From Euphorbia lathyris (taxonomy: Eukaryota > Streptophyta > Magnoliopsida > Malpighiales > Euphorbiaceae): a stretch of 64,000 bases of DNA. Both the position numbers and the translations under genes were made by a program. The notes below the pieces were generated by a model. It did no database searches. It was given only the letters and a program-made list of their open reading frames with translations, and was not told where the DNA came from. The stretch is taken from assembly GCF_963576675.1 (NCBI RefSeq), contig NC_088916.1, positions 16,468,501 through 16,532,500 of the forward strand. Direction: 5' to 3'. Below, piece after piece: positions 22,877-33,531 of this stretch (position 1 is the stretch's first letter; each line of letters opens with the position of its first letter).

Positions 22877-24075
22877 CTATGGTTGTGGTGGAGGCGGATT
22901 GCCATGGATGTTAAAGTAGGAGGCGAAGGAGTTGGTGAGGGAATCGAAGCGAGCATCGAGATGAACCCGATCCTCCCATTGTTGTGCTTCGATGGAGTCG
23001 AAGCGGGTGTTGAGGGTGGCGAATTGGGCGTCATAATGAACCCGGTCCCGGCGTTGGTTATCCTCCAAAATATCCAAACGGGCGTAGATAGAGTTGAAGT
23101 CGTGGAGAGGTGGTGGGCTAAAATTGAGACCCATGCCTGAATCCGAGTCCCCTTCCTCATTGGAGTGAGCCGCCCCCGAAGTCTCACCCGGGCCGGAAGT
23201 TGGACGCTTTAAGGATTTAAAAGCGTTTTTGTCCAACGGCGAGGCATAAGGCGCGGGAGGCGCTCAATGGCGTCGGAGCCGAGAGTGGAGAGGGCGAAGA
23301 TGGTGATGAGGTGGCCAAACCCGAGCTTGGCCCATTTCCGGATGGGTGTGGCGCGGAGGTGGACGGCCACGTGGTAGGCGAGGTCGTATATGAGCCTGTT
23401 GGCACAACAGTAGAGGGCCAACAGTTCATGTTTGTTGACCTTGGTGGACTCGGATTTCCCCGTGAAGTAGAAGGAGATGAAGCGGTGAAGGAGCTGGAGA
23501 ATAGGGTCACGAATACAAGCCGGGTGGAGGTTGGATACGTGATAGTTATCAGACCCGGTAATGGAGGTCTAAAATTCGAGAGCGGAGACACCATCGGGCC
23601 AATGGGCGACGCTAGGCTCCACTTGGTGAGTGAAGTGGTTGCGAAGCCATTGGGTGTCAATGGTGAAGGGACGGTTTTGGAGGCGGAAGTTGAAAAGCGC
23701 GGCTCCGGGCACCCCGTTAGAGGTGAGGGTGGTGAAGAACACAATTACCAAGGAAGGGTATACATGGTATTGCTTATTATAGATGTCGTGCCACCCGAGG
23801 ACACGGAGGCGAGCTTCAAAGGAGGTGCCGAGATCATGTTGATCAAGCACGCTATCCGGGATGAACGGAAGCTCTTAGACCGTGGCCGCACAAAGTTCTT
23901 CGTACCTGTTGGACTCCTCCTCGGTTAGGAGATGAAAGGGGGCCCGGTATTGCCGTGTGAGTGGGGGTGTTCCCTCCCATTCGGGAGGTGGAGATGATCG
24001 GTTTTGGGTGCGGCCGGTACAGGCACGAGTGGCCCGAGGGAGACGCATATCGGCGGTGTTCTTTCGCCTAACCAT
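22877..24075 (-). pseudogene. Accessory ORF of the Athila-like element (Athila ORF-1-like), decayed
   Basis: The start at 24075 lies in a strong plant context (CCACCATGG). The frame runs to about 23209 with two in-frame stops (TAA at 23875, TAG near 23567) and then shifts frame near 23236 to end at 22877; about 400 codons in all. Residues about 1-65 are basic. The middle (GWHDIYNKQYHVYPSLVIVF, then about 200 residues with a late ELLALYCCANRLIYDLAYHV) resembles the domain found in Athila ORF-1 and 'putative plant transposon' proteins of unknown function. The C-terminal 80 residues form a heptad coiled coil with a repeated DRVHxDA unit. It has its own TATA box and box array upstream. Function unknown; assignment rests on pattern, not on a search. 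Confidence 0.6.
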
Positions 24076-24164
24076 GGTGGGATGTGAGGGATTGATAGAG
24101 AGTGGAAGAAGGTTGTGAGAAAGTTGAGATAGTTGTGAGGAAGAAGGAAAAGAGGAAGGGAAGG

Positions 24165-24176
24165 ATATATATATAG
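24165..24176 (-). promoter_or_regulatory. Putative internal TATA box for the accessory ORF
   Basis: CTATATATATAT on the minus strand, about 90 bp before the ATG at 24075 and about 45 bp after palindrome array A. The order array, TATA, ORF copies the layout of the LTR promoters. Confidence 0.5.
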
Positions 24177-24220
24177 GAGGGAAGTGGGGATCCAAGCAAA
24201 ACTCGGATCCCCAGGAGGGA

Positions 24221-24390
24221 TACGCGCGGCGTGAAGCGGCCACGCCACGCGTATCCCACCTCTTGAGCGTCAATTACGCAATAGGGGCACGATACACGGG
24301 GCGTACATGGGGGTACGCCATGCATAGTGTACCTCCTGCCCTTTTGGATGGAAGAAAAAGGCAGGGACGCGGGGCGTAGCCGCGCGTAAA
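24221..24390. repeat. Internal palindrome-box array A
   Basis: Three convergent box pairs whose first boxes start at about 24221, 24293 and 24366 (72 and 73 bp apart). The pair TACGCGCGGCGTG / ACGCCACGCGTA is closest to the TATA box. Boxes are degenerate, mostly at CpG positions. Confidence 0.7.
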
Positions 24391-24728
24391 AACGAACTTG
24401 GAACAATCTTTTTCGGTTTTTAGATGTATTTTGAATTTTTTTTTTTGAAGTTTTGATTTATGATGTTATGAATGAGGTGTTTAATGTTTTTATGGTTTTT
24501 ATATTTAATTAATGTTTTTGTGTGTTTTAATTTTGAAATTAAGAGGGTAGTTAATGCAAAATTTATTGTGAAGGAAGGTTGAGGATTTGAATTTGAAAAG
24601 GTGGAAGTTGATTGGAGAGGAGAAGAGGTGGAGTGGAGAAGTGGGAAAGATTTTTGGGGAAGAGGAATGATGGGAAGTTATGAAGAAAAAGCTGCCATGG
24701 GGAGTTGTGATTCACAACTCCCCGAGGA

Positions 24729-24905
24729 TACGCGCGGCGCAACCCAGGGTACGCCCCGTGTGTCCTCTATGTGGCCTTTATTAAGACGAATTAGGGGAGG
24801 TACGCGGGGCGCGCCTCTAGGTACGCCCTGCGTAGTGTGTCCTTTATTGAGTGAAATGGGCAGACATACAACTACGCGGGGTGTAAGGGGTTGTACGCCC
24901 CGCGT
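24729..24905. repeat. Internal palindrome-box array B
   Basis: Three convergent pairs with first boxes at about 24729, 24801 and 24873, exactly 72 bp apart. The last pair is TACGCGGGGTGTA and TACGCCCCGCGTA. The array lies between the end of gag and array A. The plus-strand frame across 24601-24912 is a by-product of the repeats. Confidence 0.75.
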
Positions 24906-25152
24906 ATCTTAAAATTTTTGGATTAATGTGAGATTTGTTTTTCCTTTAATTTTATGAAAATAAAAGAAAATAGGATAAAATAAAAATAAAATAAAAATGA
25001 AGAGCAGGAAAGATGAGAAGTAGAGCAAAAGATGGAAATGAAAATAAAATAACAACAATTCAAGGAGATAATACATATAGACAAGTGGTTCGAGAAATTC
25101 AAACCGATGCTACGTTTTAAGTCGAAGTAGCTCGACTTTCTTATATGGCGGC

Positions 25153-26655
25153 TCATTGCAAGATGTCTGTGTTGGAGCTTGACGGGTCCGAACTTCCCCT
25201 ATTCATGAGTGTTATTGCTTGTCTGGATTCCCGATTCTTACCCCGCGGGTTCTGCTCAGTGTTTACCGGGAGGGTTCCTAGAGGCCTTTCCTGCTGTTGA
25301 CGGTTCAAGTGGGCTACTTGGCGGCTCAGATCCCTGCAAAACACTTCGCTATCGGAAAGACGGGTTAATATGTCCTTCAACAAAGACGTGACCGATTGGC
25401 CGTGTACATTGTTGGAAGGTAGAGCATTCCGATTACCGGGCGTGGCTTGTGATTGCCCGAGCCCGTTTTTCCGATATTCTTGCTCAAAGCCGGATGGGGG
25501 CCTCAACACGTTATTATTATTGCCATATGACAAGTTCGGGTGTTGGTATCGAGGCCGCCAACCGTTGTTATTATTACTATGGTGGTGATAGGAGTTCGGA
25601 TTAGGATTATACCTTGGATTTCCTCCTACGTAACTTACACTCTCGATGTCGCCGGCGAAAGGGCTACCGGCTTAGCAGTTGAGTCCGTCGTGGTCTCCAC
25701 CACAGTGATTGCACATCAGGACCTGTGCACTTTTGTTGAGGCTTAGCTGGGCAATTAATGAGTCAAGTTTCTTATGCATTTCTGCTATGGAGCTTTTTGG
25801 AGCCTCTTTCTCCACAGCAAACATTTGGTGTCGCGACGGGCCGGCAAGCCGATCCTCTTGCCATTGCACGCTTTTCCTCACGAGCTCATGAATGAGCTCA
25901 TAGGCCTCACTAGCTGACTTCCGAAATAGATCCCCACCTGCAGCGGAATCAACAGTCGCACGGTTAGTGGGGGTTAACCCATGGTAAAAAGTGCTTACCA
26001 AGTCGTGCTTCGGGATGTCATGGTGGGGGCAGTTTCGGAGCAACTTCCGGAACCTAGCCCAAGCTGCGTGAAGGGCCTCGCATTCCAACTGCCTAAAGGA
26101 CGTGATATCGGTCCGTAACTTGACTGTTTTGGACGGCGGAAAATAGTAGGAAAGGAACTCCTTCTCGAGCTCTTCCCATGACGTGATGGATCCCGCCTCC
26201 AAAGAGTGTAGCCACTCCAATGCTTGCCCTGTCAAAGAAAAAGGAAACAGCTTTAGTCTAACAGCCTCAACGGGAACACCATTTTGCCGAGAGGTGTCGG
26301 CACACATAAGGAATTTGTCGAGATGTTCGTTAGGGTTCTCGTGGAGTTCCCCTCCGAATTGACCGCATTGTTGTATCAGCTGGATCATGCCGGTCTTTAT
26401 CTCGTATGTGTTGGCCGGTATTGTGGGGGCGATAATTCCGTTACGGTTTTAGGGACGGTGCGGAGCAAGGATCTCCATCATCGAGCGTGTGTCGTTGCCC
26501 CCGTGAATGTTGTTCATGTGTGGCCTTTGGTTTCCTTCGGGTTGGTTGACCTCAGCATTGGGGTTTTCCATCTTCTCTTTTCGAATCCTACAAAGAGTAC
26601 GTTCAATTTCGAGATCAATAGGAATACGAGAATCACTCCGAGATCGGGTATGCAT
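25153..26655 (-). pseudogene. gag: Athila-like gag polyprotein with two stops
   Basis: One frame of about 500 codons from 26655 to 25153, interrupted by TAA at 26451-26449 and TAA at 25674-25672. The middle part is a standard Retrotrans_gag capsid domain (ALEWLHSLEAGSITSWEELE, then a FRQLECEALHAAWARFRKLL helix). It is followed by a zinc knuckle of form C-x2-C-x3-H-x4-C (CNHCGGDHDGLNC) and an Asn/Pro-rich tail with the Athila hallmark ERPLGTLPVNTEQNPRG. The capsid packages element RNA in the family. It stops without running into protease. The first methionine at 26655 follows the PBS by about 135 bp. Confidence 0.88.
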
Positions 26656-26789
26656 AAAATAAGTGAAATAAAATATAATATCAACAAGAAAGAATAATGT
26701 TAGTAAAAGTATATATAAACAATTTATACAAAAAGAATGCTTAAACTAACAATAAAACGTTTTTGTCTAATATTGCAAGATGTTATAAA

Positions 26790-26807
26790 TCCCCGGCAAC
26801 GGCGCCA
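26790..26807 (-). promoter_or_regulatory. Primer-binding site, tRNA-Asp type
   Basis: TGGCGCCGTTGCCGGGGA on the minus strand, the intact consensus of Athila/Tat elements, six bases downstream of the 5' LTR. It fixes the orientation of the element. Confidence 0.9.
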
Positions 26808-26813
26808 AAAACT

Positions 26814-28639
26814 TGATAGCGCGAAGTCTAGTGGTCGTATTTCTTACGACGAAATGTATATTACGATGATTGTGCTATGATTATGGGTGTGGTCTTTCTA
26901 AGTGCTTTGTATCTACTAGACGTCACTACTTAGAGGCAAGTGTACCCCGTCGTATCAAGTAATAATCCGGTTAAGACCGGATATCGAATCCACGGGATTT
27001 ATAATTGCAAGTATTAAACGACTCGGTTTTATATGTTATTTAAGCGGTGAATACTTTGAGGTTGATGGGGGAACCAACTACAAACTACTCCTAACTACGG
27101 GCGAGGCAAATTTATGTAACGAAACTCTTAAGAAGTGATACGGTTGGTGATAAGTTATAACTATGACAAATAACGACTCCTAATGCACATAAGGTTAATG
27201 TTTTGCTCTTGCAAAGACGACTATGTGTAGTTCAACCGACCCGTGAAGTACTTAGACGACGTGGTTCCTAGTCAAGGCGTGTCTAATGCTTGGGACTAGA
27301 AATTAGGGCCCGTAAGTTCCGTGGTTTGTCAATTCCTACGGTTTCCGGTTTGTCACTTCCGATAAGGCAACACCTATATGAATCCCTAAAAATAGCCCGA
27401 ATGGCGTCGGTAGTCGCGTTCTCCTACACAACAATCAATTATAAATATCAAAACAAGTAACAAACATCAACACATATATAGAAAAGAAGATTACGAATCA
27501 TAAATTATAAATATGGAAGGTGTAAATATGGATTACAAACAAGCCTAGTCCATAGGATGAGATCAAGCTAATTAGCAAGTGTAAAGGGAAGAATCCACCC
27601 TCGGAACTAGCTAACCGGACTCAAAAGCCGACTCTAAGGACTTGAATGGTGGAACTCTCGAGCTTGGTGTGCGGAGAGATGGAGCGGTACTTCGATGGAA
27701 TGTCGGGAGCAACGAACAAGCTCTCGAGATGGAAGAGTTTTATTACACAAAGCCTAAAAACACAAATCTAAACTAAAACAAGTATAGTTTTTGCTCTCTA
27801 AAACATATGGTATGGTCTTGTTTCAAATGGAGTTCAAGAGCTTCCTATTTATAAACATCAAGCAAGAGCAATGTTGTAACTTCACAAAGCACAAGTATGG
27901 AGCAACATTATTTGGTGCAGAAATCCCATGATACGCCCCGCGTAAGATGGTCTACGCCCTGCGTAAGTTCCCATTCCGTTAGAAATCTCCTGCATGTGGA
28001 CCAATTCCATGTCTTGTTGTCTCAAGCACGCCCTGCGTAGCTGAAATACGCCCCGCGTGTTTGAGTCTCTGAAGTTTTATTGCTTGAATTGGAGCTTTTA
28101 CGCCGTGCGTAGCTGAAGCACGCCCCACGTAAATGAGTCTCTGAGCTTTTATCATCGAGGAATTGCCTGGTACGCCTCGCGTGTATGGCGATACGCCTCG
28201 CGTATGAAGAGTTGACTCAAGGAGACAGTGCAGTCTGACTTTCAGGATTAGGCCAATTATTTCCGACATGTGTCATACGCCCCGCGTAGGGTGGCACACG
28301 CCCCGCATATGCTGAGTCAATTCCACATGACGTCTGCGGATAATGCAATTATTGCTGACACCATGTTTCACGCCCCGCGTAAAGGATGATACGCCCCGCG
28401 TATTTGAGTAGATTTTTGCTCCTTGCTCGTACCTGAAATACAAATCTTACGAGCCGAGTTAGCTTGATATTTTTATTTCCTAAACTAGTCAAAAATACGG
28501 AAAATTAACTGAAAGTACGAAGTTTATTTTTATTTCTTTATTTTATCAAAACGCTTTATTTTTGTAATTGAACTTATTTATTTTATCCAAAATCAACCCG
28601 TAAATCACGCTAAAAGATAGGGGTAAAATACCCCTATCA
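26814..28639 (-). repeat. 5' LTR of the Athila-like element
   Basis: 1826 bp, TGATAGGGG to CGCTATCA in sense direction, followed by the target duplication GTACC. It carries a full-length box array (27932-28402) and a TATA box at 27853-27846. Confidence 0.92.
27932..28402 (-). repeat. U3 array of TACGC...GCGTA boxes (5' LTR)
   Basis: Twelve boxes starting at about 27932, 27953, 28027, 28047, 28099, 28119, 28171, 28192, 28276, 28297, 28369 and 28390: six pairs at 20-21 bp. The pairs at 28027, 28099 and 28171 are exactly 72 bp apart. This LTR keeps the box pair of which one member is lost in the 3' LTR. Confidence 0.85.
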
Positions 28640-28644
28640 GTACC

Positions 28645-29875
28645 TCATACCTCTTTGCCTAAAAGATTAAAACAAGTGAAAATATAAGACATAACGCTCA
28701 ATAAGTAATAGAAACTAATTTTTACTTAAAATAGCTATACGTATATATTTGTAAAATCATTTAATCAAAAGAATACCTTAAAATTAATAACTTAGAACAA
28801 CATTTTTATTCAATTATCAACTAACCATATTTATATCCAATATTTTCAAATCAACGTAATCAAAACATGATGATCATTATATGAACATCTTACAAAAACG
28901 AAAGTTCAAATCAAATTTCAATATCGTATCCATCACCGAGTATCCCCTCATATATCGATCTATACCACATAAACGTATTCGAGACATCTCTTTAACATTG
29001 CCTAATCCCGTATGGTCTTACCCAACACTTCGTTGCCATACCCGATTAGGTCTTTAGACTGTGTACACATGCCATATTTCTCACTAAATATGGTCTTTAA
29101 ATAATAACCCACCTATCCGGACTACTTCTGATGGATACCAAAAATACTTTCTTTCCAAAATACTCATTTAAAGTAGGAGTATATATATACATAATTTCCT
29201 TTCTTATAGATGAATCTCATAAAGTTTCTGATATGAATTCTATTATTTCCTCTTGTCACAATACCAAACAATTCATAACTAAAAATCAATTAACCCGAGA
29301 ATTCATCATAAGTTCCTCATAACCAAAACTTCCATTAGAAACCCAAAATACTTATAAATATACTTATTTTCTTTAATTCGATCTTAAACTCACGAATAAG
29401 AACAAATTTATGAAAATCTGAATTCAACTAAGTTGTAAAAGTTTAAAATTGTTCAAAATATTATACTGATAACAGTTCAAACAATTTTAAATCCAAATTT
29501 TCATAAGAAGCTATATATATATTTTTCACTGGAATATGAACTGTTAACTAGAATAGTCAAATCGAATCAAAGCCACCCATTGAATACGGAACACTGAAAT
29601 TCTATCAAAGTCGACTGTCCAGATTCTTTCCCTTTCTTTCACTCTCAATTACCACCTTTTTTTTAAAATTGAATTCTATATAAACTCTTATAAACCTTTC
29701 TTTTTCTTTCTTTCATTTTCGTTTCAATTTTTTTTAAACGGTTAGCTTAGCCTTATCAGATTATCAATCTTAATTTATTTTCTCAAATAGTTCTTTAAGA
29801 TTATTAAACATTCATATTCCCAATGTCCAACCACACTAGGTCCGAAGAATATAACCTAGAGCTCTGATACCAAAA
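28645..29875 (-). other. Internal region of the outer gypsy element, 5' part, with PBS
   Basis: Non-coding. The PBS TGGTATCAGAGC (minus strand, 29872-29861) touches the 5' LTR. About 150-190 bp near 28985-29140 repeat the segment at 18930-19090. No gag is found, so this leader belongs to a gutted element. Confidence 0.7.
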
Positions 29876-31202
29876 TGTCACACCCGACCCTAAACGGCAC
29901 TGGGTATGAACGGAAGACATGACGACGAACGTCTATCTGTCTAAAAGTCAAACCTATTCCATCACTTCTTAAACGTAAAAGCTTATTCATTTACCCCCCT
30001 TAATTCAATCATCATATCTTATGACTCATTATATTCTTAAACAAAATTTTCCTTATGAACTCATAGGACATTTATTTAGACCATCTAAATTTTATTGATT
30101 TATTTGTTTATTTGGCTTGGACTTAATAATTCTATCAAGCTTCCTACGTATCCCGAATGCAACATCATTTAAAATTTAAAACGGGAATCAAAGCCACGTA
30201 GTTCTACTTGATACTTCTATCACATTCACGATGATCCATGAATATCTTAAGTATTTCACATCACAAATTTAACCTCAGATCCGTGTTTCATGTCCATAAC
30301 TTAACGTAATAACATTACCTTAAGATTAAGTATCTAACTAGAGCCTACTTGACCAAATCCGTTCATTAATACAATCATTTAGTTCTTTTTATAGTTTTAC
30401 TCATCTCACCTTGTTCAAACACATTAATTAGCAAACCAAAACTGAGCAACCTTGTAACTCGATGAATTACTTGAATTACATGATTTCTTAAATTTTTTTG
30501 GTCTTATATTTAGCATATTGAACATCAATAAGATGTGTGAGCTTCTTATCCTAACATTTAAGAAATGGTTTTAGTCCATTGAAACTCAAAAACACCAAAA
30601 TTAACTATCCATGAAGGACTTGAAATTAAATGTACTCAAGAGAAAAATAAATCACTAAGCATGCCATTTCCAAGCCAGTAAGCAAGCAACAAACACATGC
30701 TCCATGAATAATTCATACTTTCAGAATTTTAACCAACAAAATGCATAAAAACATTGCATCAAATATCTTTCAAGTGAAATCACAAGATTAAGCAAATAAA
30801 TGACAGGAAAGGAGCAGATCCACTATATCTAAAGCCAAACGTCGGAACCTTCACGTATCAAAATCAAATTGTTCTATATTTACTTGTAAAATTCCAACAA
30901 TGAAATGAAAACGCATATAATTTTTGAGCTCACCATAGCAAGAACCACATAGATAAAAAGAGAAGGAAATGCAATCCATTCATTTCCTTTTTAACTGTTC
31001 ATATATATATATTTCTAATTGTAACATTAAAGCTCCTTTGAGATTGTTGGCCCAAAATAAAATAAATTTTATTTTATGTATATAGAAAGCTTGGGTTTAA
31101 TTTTAGGGTATAGTTTATATTCTTCTAGAAAAATAATAATGGTAAAATAAAAATAAAAATACATATGTAAACTAACCTCCAACCGATGAGGGCGTCTTGC
31201 AC

Positions 31203-31549
31203 CACGCGGGGCATAACTTAGAACACACGAAGCATATTAGCCAGCTCGCGGGGCGTGGAGGAAGCTACTTCCGAAGGACAATTCAGAAGCTCAACCACGC
31301 GGGGCGTAACACCAGAAACGCCACGCGTAAACCTTGGCAATAAGACGCTCCAGGTTCAGAAGCTCTTGCACGCGAGGCGTTCCTTCTCATACGCGGGGCG
31401 TAGATCAGGCATCCGGAGAAGTTATACTTCAGAAGCTCAACCACGCGGGGCGTAACACCAGAGACGCCACGCGTAAACATCATCGACAAGACGCACCAGG
31501 GTTCAGGAGCTGCACTACGCAGGGCGTAACCAGACCTACACGGGGCGTG
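31203..31549 (+). repeat. U3 array of TACGC...GCGTA boxes (5' LTR)
   Basis: Boxes start at about 31203, 31224, 31245, 31296, 31317, 31379, 31400, 31442, 31463, 31516 and 31537: pairs 21 bp apart, recurring at 72-83 bp. Spacers carry TTCAGAAGCTC just before most pairs, like the TCAGAGACTC word before boxes in the Athila-like LTR. GGGG centres lie on the sense strand. Protein-like frames with repeated TRGV words across this region are translations of the repeats. Confidence 0.85.
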
Positions 31550-31863
31550 TTCTTTCTCTCGGTAAGCTAGAAGTCAGTTCTCAACCGGAGCCTGTCGTCG
31601 GTCTCCGACTTCTCAGAGCGCATCCGGACACAACCACGAGCTCATCCCCTCACCTAGGCCCAAGCCTTTCAAATTCTCTCTAACCACAAGGTAGTGGGGT
31701 GATGTGGCATGGTAGTTAGTGGTAGTTAGTGGTAGTTGGAGGAAGTTGAGGAAGTTGATGATGTGGCAAGGTAGTGGGCAAGGTTAGAGAGAAAAATAAG
31801 GGTGAGTTGATAATTAATTACCAAAATGCCATAATTAATTGCCAAAATGTCATTCTAAAAAAC

Positions 31864-31871
31864 TATAAATA
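31864..31871 (+). promoter_or_regulatory. TATA box of the coding-poor element
   Basis: CTATAAATAGACCC, a textbook plant TATA context, about 315 bp downstream of the array; repeated at 37272-37279 in the other LTR. Confidence 0.6.
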
Positions 31872-33152
31872 GACCCTCTCACTCTCATATAAACACACAC
31901 TCAACACAACAAAAACCCCCTCTCAAAGCTCCAATGCTTAATCTCTAGTTCCTTTTGTTCTTAGTTCTTCAAGTTCTTTTTTTTTTGTTCTTCAAGTTCT
32001 TAGTTTTAATTCCTTCTTTTAGCTTCCTTTAGCTTTAATCCATGTTCCAATAGCCTCTTTTCAAGTTTTTTCAATTCAATTTAGCATTCTCAAGCCTTTA
32101 ATTTGCTCAATTCATAGCTAGAATTCTGTTTTCAAATTAATTTTCCAGATTCGTCCAAGTATTTTCAAAGCCCGATTTCGTCCGTTTAAAGTCATTTTTT
32201 GCTTTCGATCCCTTCAACAAAGTTGTTCCTGACGTCTTGAATTTCAATCCAGTATATTTATTTTCCCAATTCCGTGCTCAGAAACTATAGTTACAAGCCA
32301 ATCTTTACAGCTCAAATTCTTTTAGATATTCTGTTTCCAGAATTTCCCAGATTCGTCCAGTTATTTTCAACTCCCAATTTCGTCTATTTAGATTCCTTTT
32401 TAGCCTTCGATCCCTTATAGAAGTTTGTTCCTGACCTCCCGAAGTTAAATTTAGCCTATTTACTCGTCCAATTCCGTATTCTTAAGCACTCAAACGAGCC
32501 CACCAAAGTCAAAGGTTAAATCTGCCCCATTTGCCTACCACACGTTTAGTCATTACCAAGAGCACATACCATACGGGCCCGACCGGCTGCAGCTCTCCGA
32601 GAACCTCGCACCAACACCAAAATTCAACGTCAATCCGAGATAGCTATTGTGGCTCCGAGTTTGTTGTTGAATTTTAATTTATTTTATCGCATTTCAATTC
32701 TTTGTATTGATTTGTTTATTATAATTCAATTGATTATCTATATGTTTAATATAGAGATGTTTCAATTGTAATTCATTTCATTTTTAATGCTTACTTTGAA
32801 CACATGTATTCAAACACTTATCCATATCAATAAATACCAATTTTCCCAAATCTCGTGTCAATTTCGCACTTTAATTTCTTTATTTTATACAACTTCAATT
32901 TACCCGCATTAGCTTAAATAAAATTGATTCATCTAGCAAAGTTTCTATAACGGCGCTAGAGACCCAAGAGGGACTTTTTTCAATCCTTGCGTCCCTCGCC
33001 AATCGCTTATATTAGATTTCAAGTTTTGGCGCGCAAATTCCATAAACTTAACCATTTTTTTATTGAGAAATAATCTTCTCTGGCACGCCCGCATCCTAAC
33101 CACACGTGACAAGGTTGAAATTAGCTATTCGCAAAATATCGCTAACAATTTT

Positions 33153-33170
33153 TGGCACGCCCAGTGGGAC
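33153..33170 (+). promoter_or_regulatory. Primer-binding site
   Basis: TGGCACGCCCAGTGGGAC, five bases after the 5' LTR end, in the position of a plant gypsy PBS. Its tRNA partner is not certain to me. Confidence 0.75.
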
Positions 33171-33295
33171 CTTTTGTTTTTTTAGGCTACCAAAAATTGA
33201 CCTAAAACGTTTTTTTTTACACAATTTATTATTTTCCGGACCTCGTATTGCATTTTTCTCGCCCCACTTTACCTTACCAAAATTTATTAGCTAAC

Positions 33296-33325
33296 GCTAA
33301 CAATTTTTGGCACGCCCAGTGGGAC
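33296..33325 (+). repeat. Second copy of LTR end plus primer-binding site
   Basis: Thirty bases spanning the last seven bases of the LTR, the gap and the PBS (33141-33170) are repeated without change 155 bp downstream. The duplicate sits in the leader, before the unknown ORF. Confidence 0.85.
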
Positions 33326-33531
33326 GTATTTTTAAGCTTAGCCAATAATTTAAATACCAGTTTTCTACGTACATATTTTTTGTTTTTTCAATTGAGCTTT
33401 GTGTTCATTCTTTGCTTCATCAGTGCTTTAACCAATATTTATTTATTTTTCTTGCTTAATTCAAGTTACTAATTTAGTTTAATCATTTTTGCTTACCGTA
33501 TTTCACGGAGAATGCCTCTGAATATCAATAG

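Larger units (their letters stand above)
19238..28639 (-). mobile_element. Non-autonomous Athila-like LTR retrotransposon
   Basis: Two LTRs of about 1.8 kb start TGATAGGGG and end CGCTATCA in the sense (minus) direction. The target duplication GTACC is perfect (19233-19237 and 28640-28644). Next to the right LTR lies TGGCGCCGTTGCCGGGGA, the Athila PBS. In sense order come gag (26655-25153), two palindrome arrays, an accessory ORF (24075-22877), a third array, a non-coding tail and the 3' LTR. Protease, reverse transcriptase and integrase are entirely absent, so it must be moved by a relative's enzymes. Confidence 0.92.
31045..33147 (+). repeat. 5' LTR of the coding-poor element
   Basis: 2103 bp. 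The box array is at 31203-31549 and the TATA box TATAAATA at 31864-31871. The other LTR differs mainly by single changes, many of them C/T or G/A at CpG (for example CACGCGGGG here and CACGTGGGG at 36715). Confidence 0.9.

Noticed and set aside
23217..23744. 175-codon Ser/Pro/Thr-rich minus-strand frame
   Set aside because: It overlaps the accessory ORF in another frame; the family-like motifs and coiled coil are in the main frame.
23311..23928. 205-codon plus-strand frame
   Set aside because: Antisense to the accessory ORF of the Athila-like element, whose minus-strand frame shows family resemblance and a coiled coil.
25209..25891. Several short plus-strand frames
   Set aside because: Antisense to the gag tail and zinc-knuckle region on the minus strand.
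26284..26697. 137-codon plus-strand frame
   Set aside because: Antisense shadow of gag.
31255..31570. Overlapping frames on both strands in the LTR (also 36673-36946)
   Set aside because: Produced by the box array lying in an LTR upstream of the TATA box; no start context or conserved protein.
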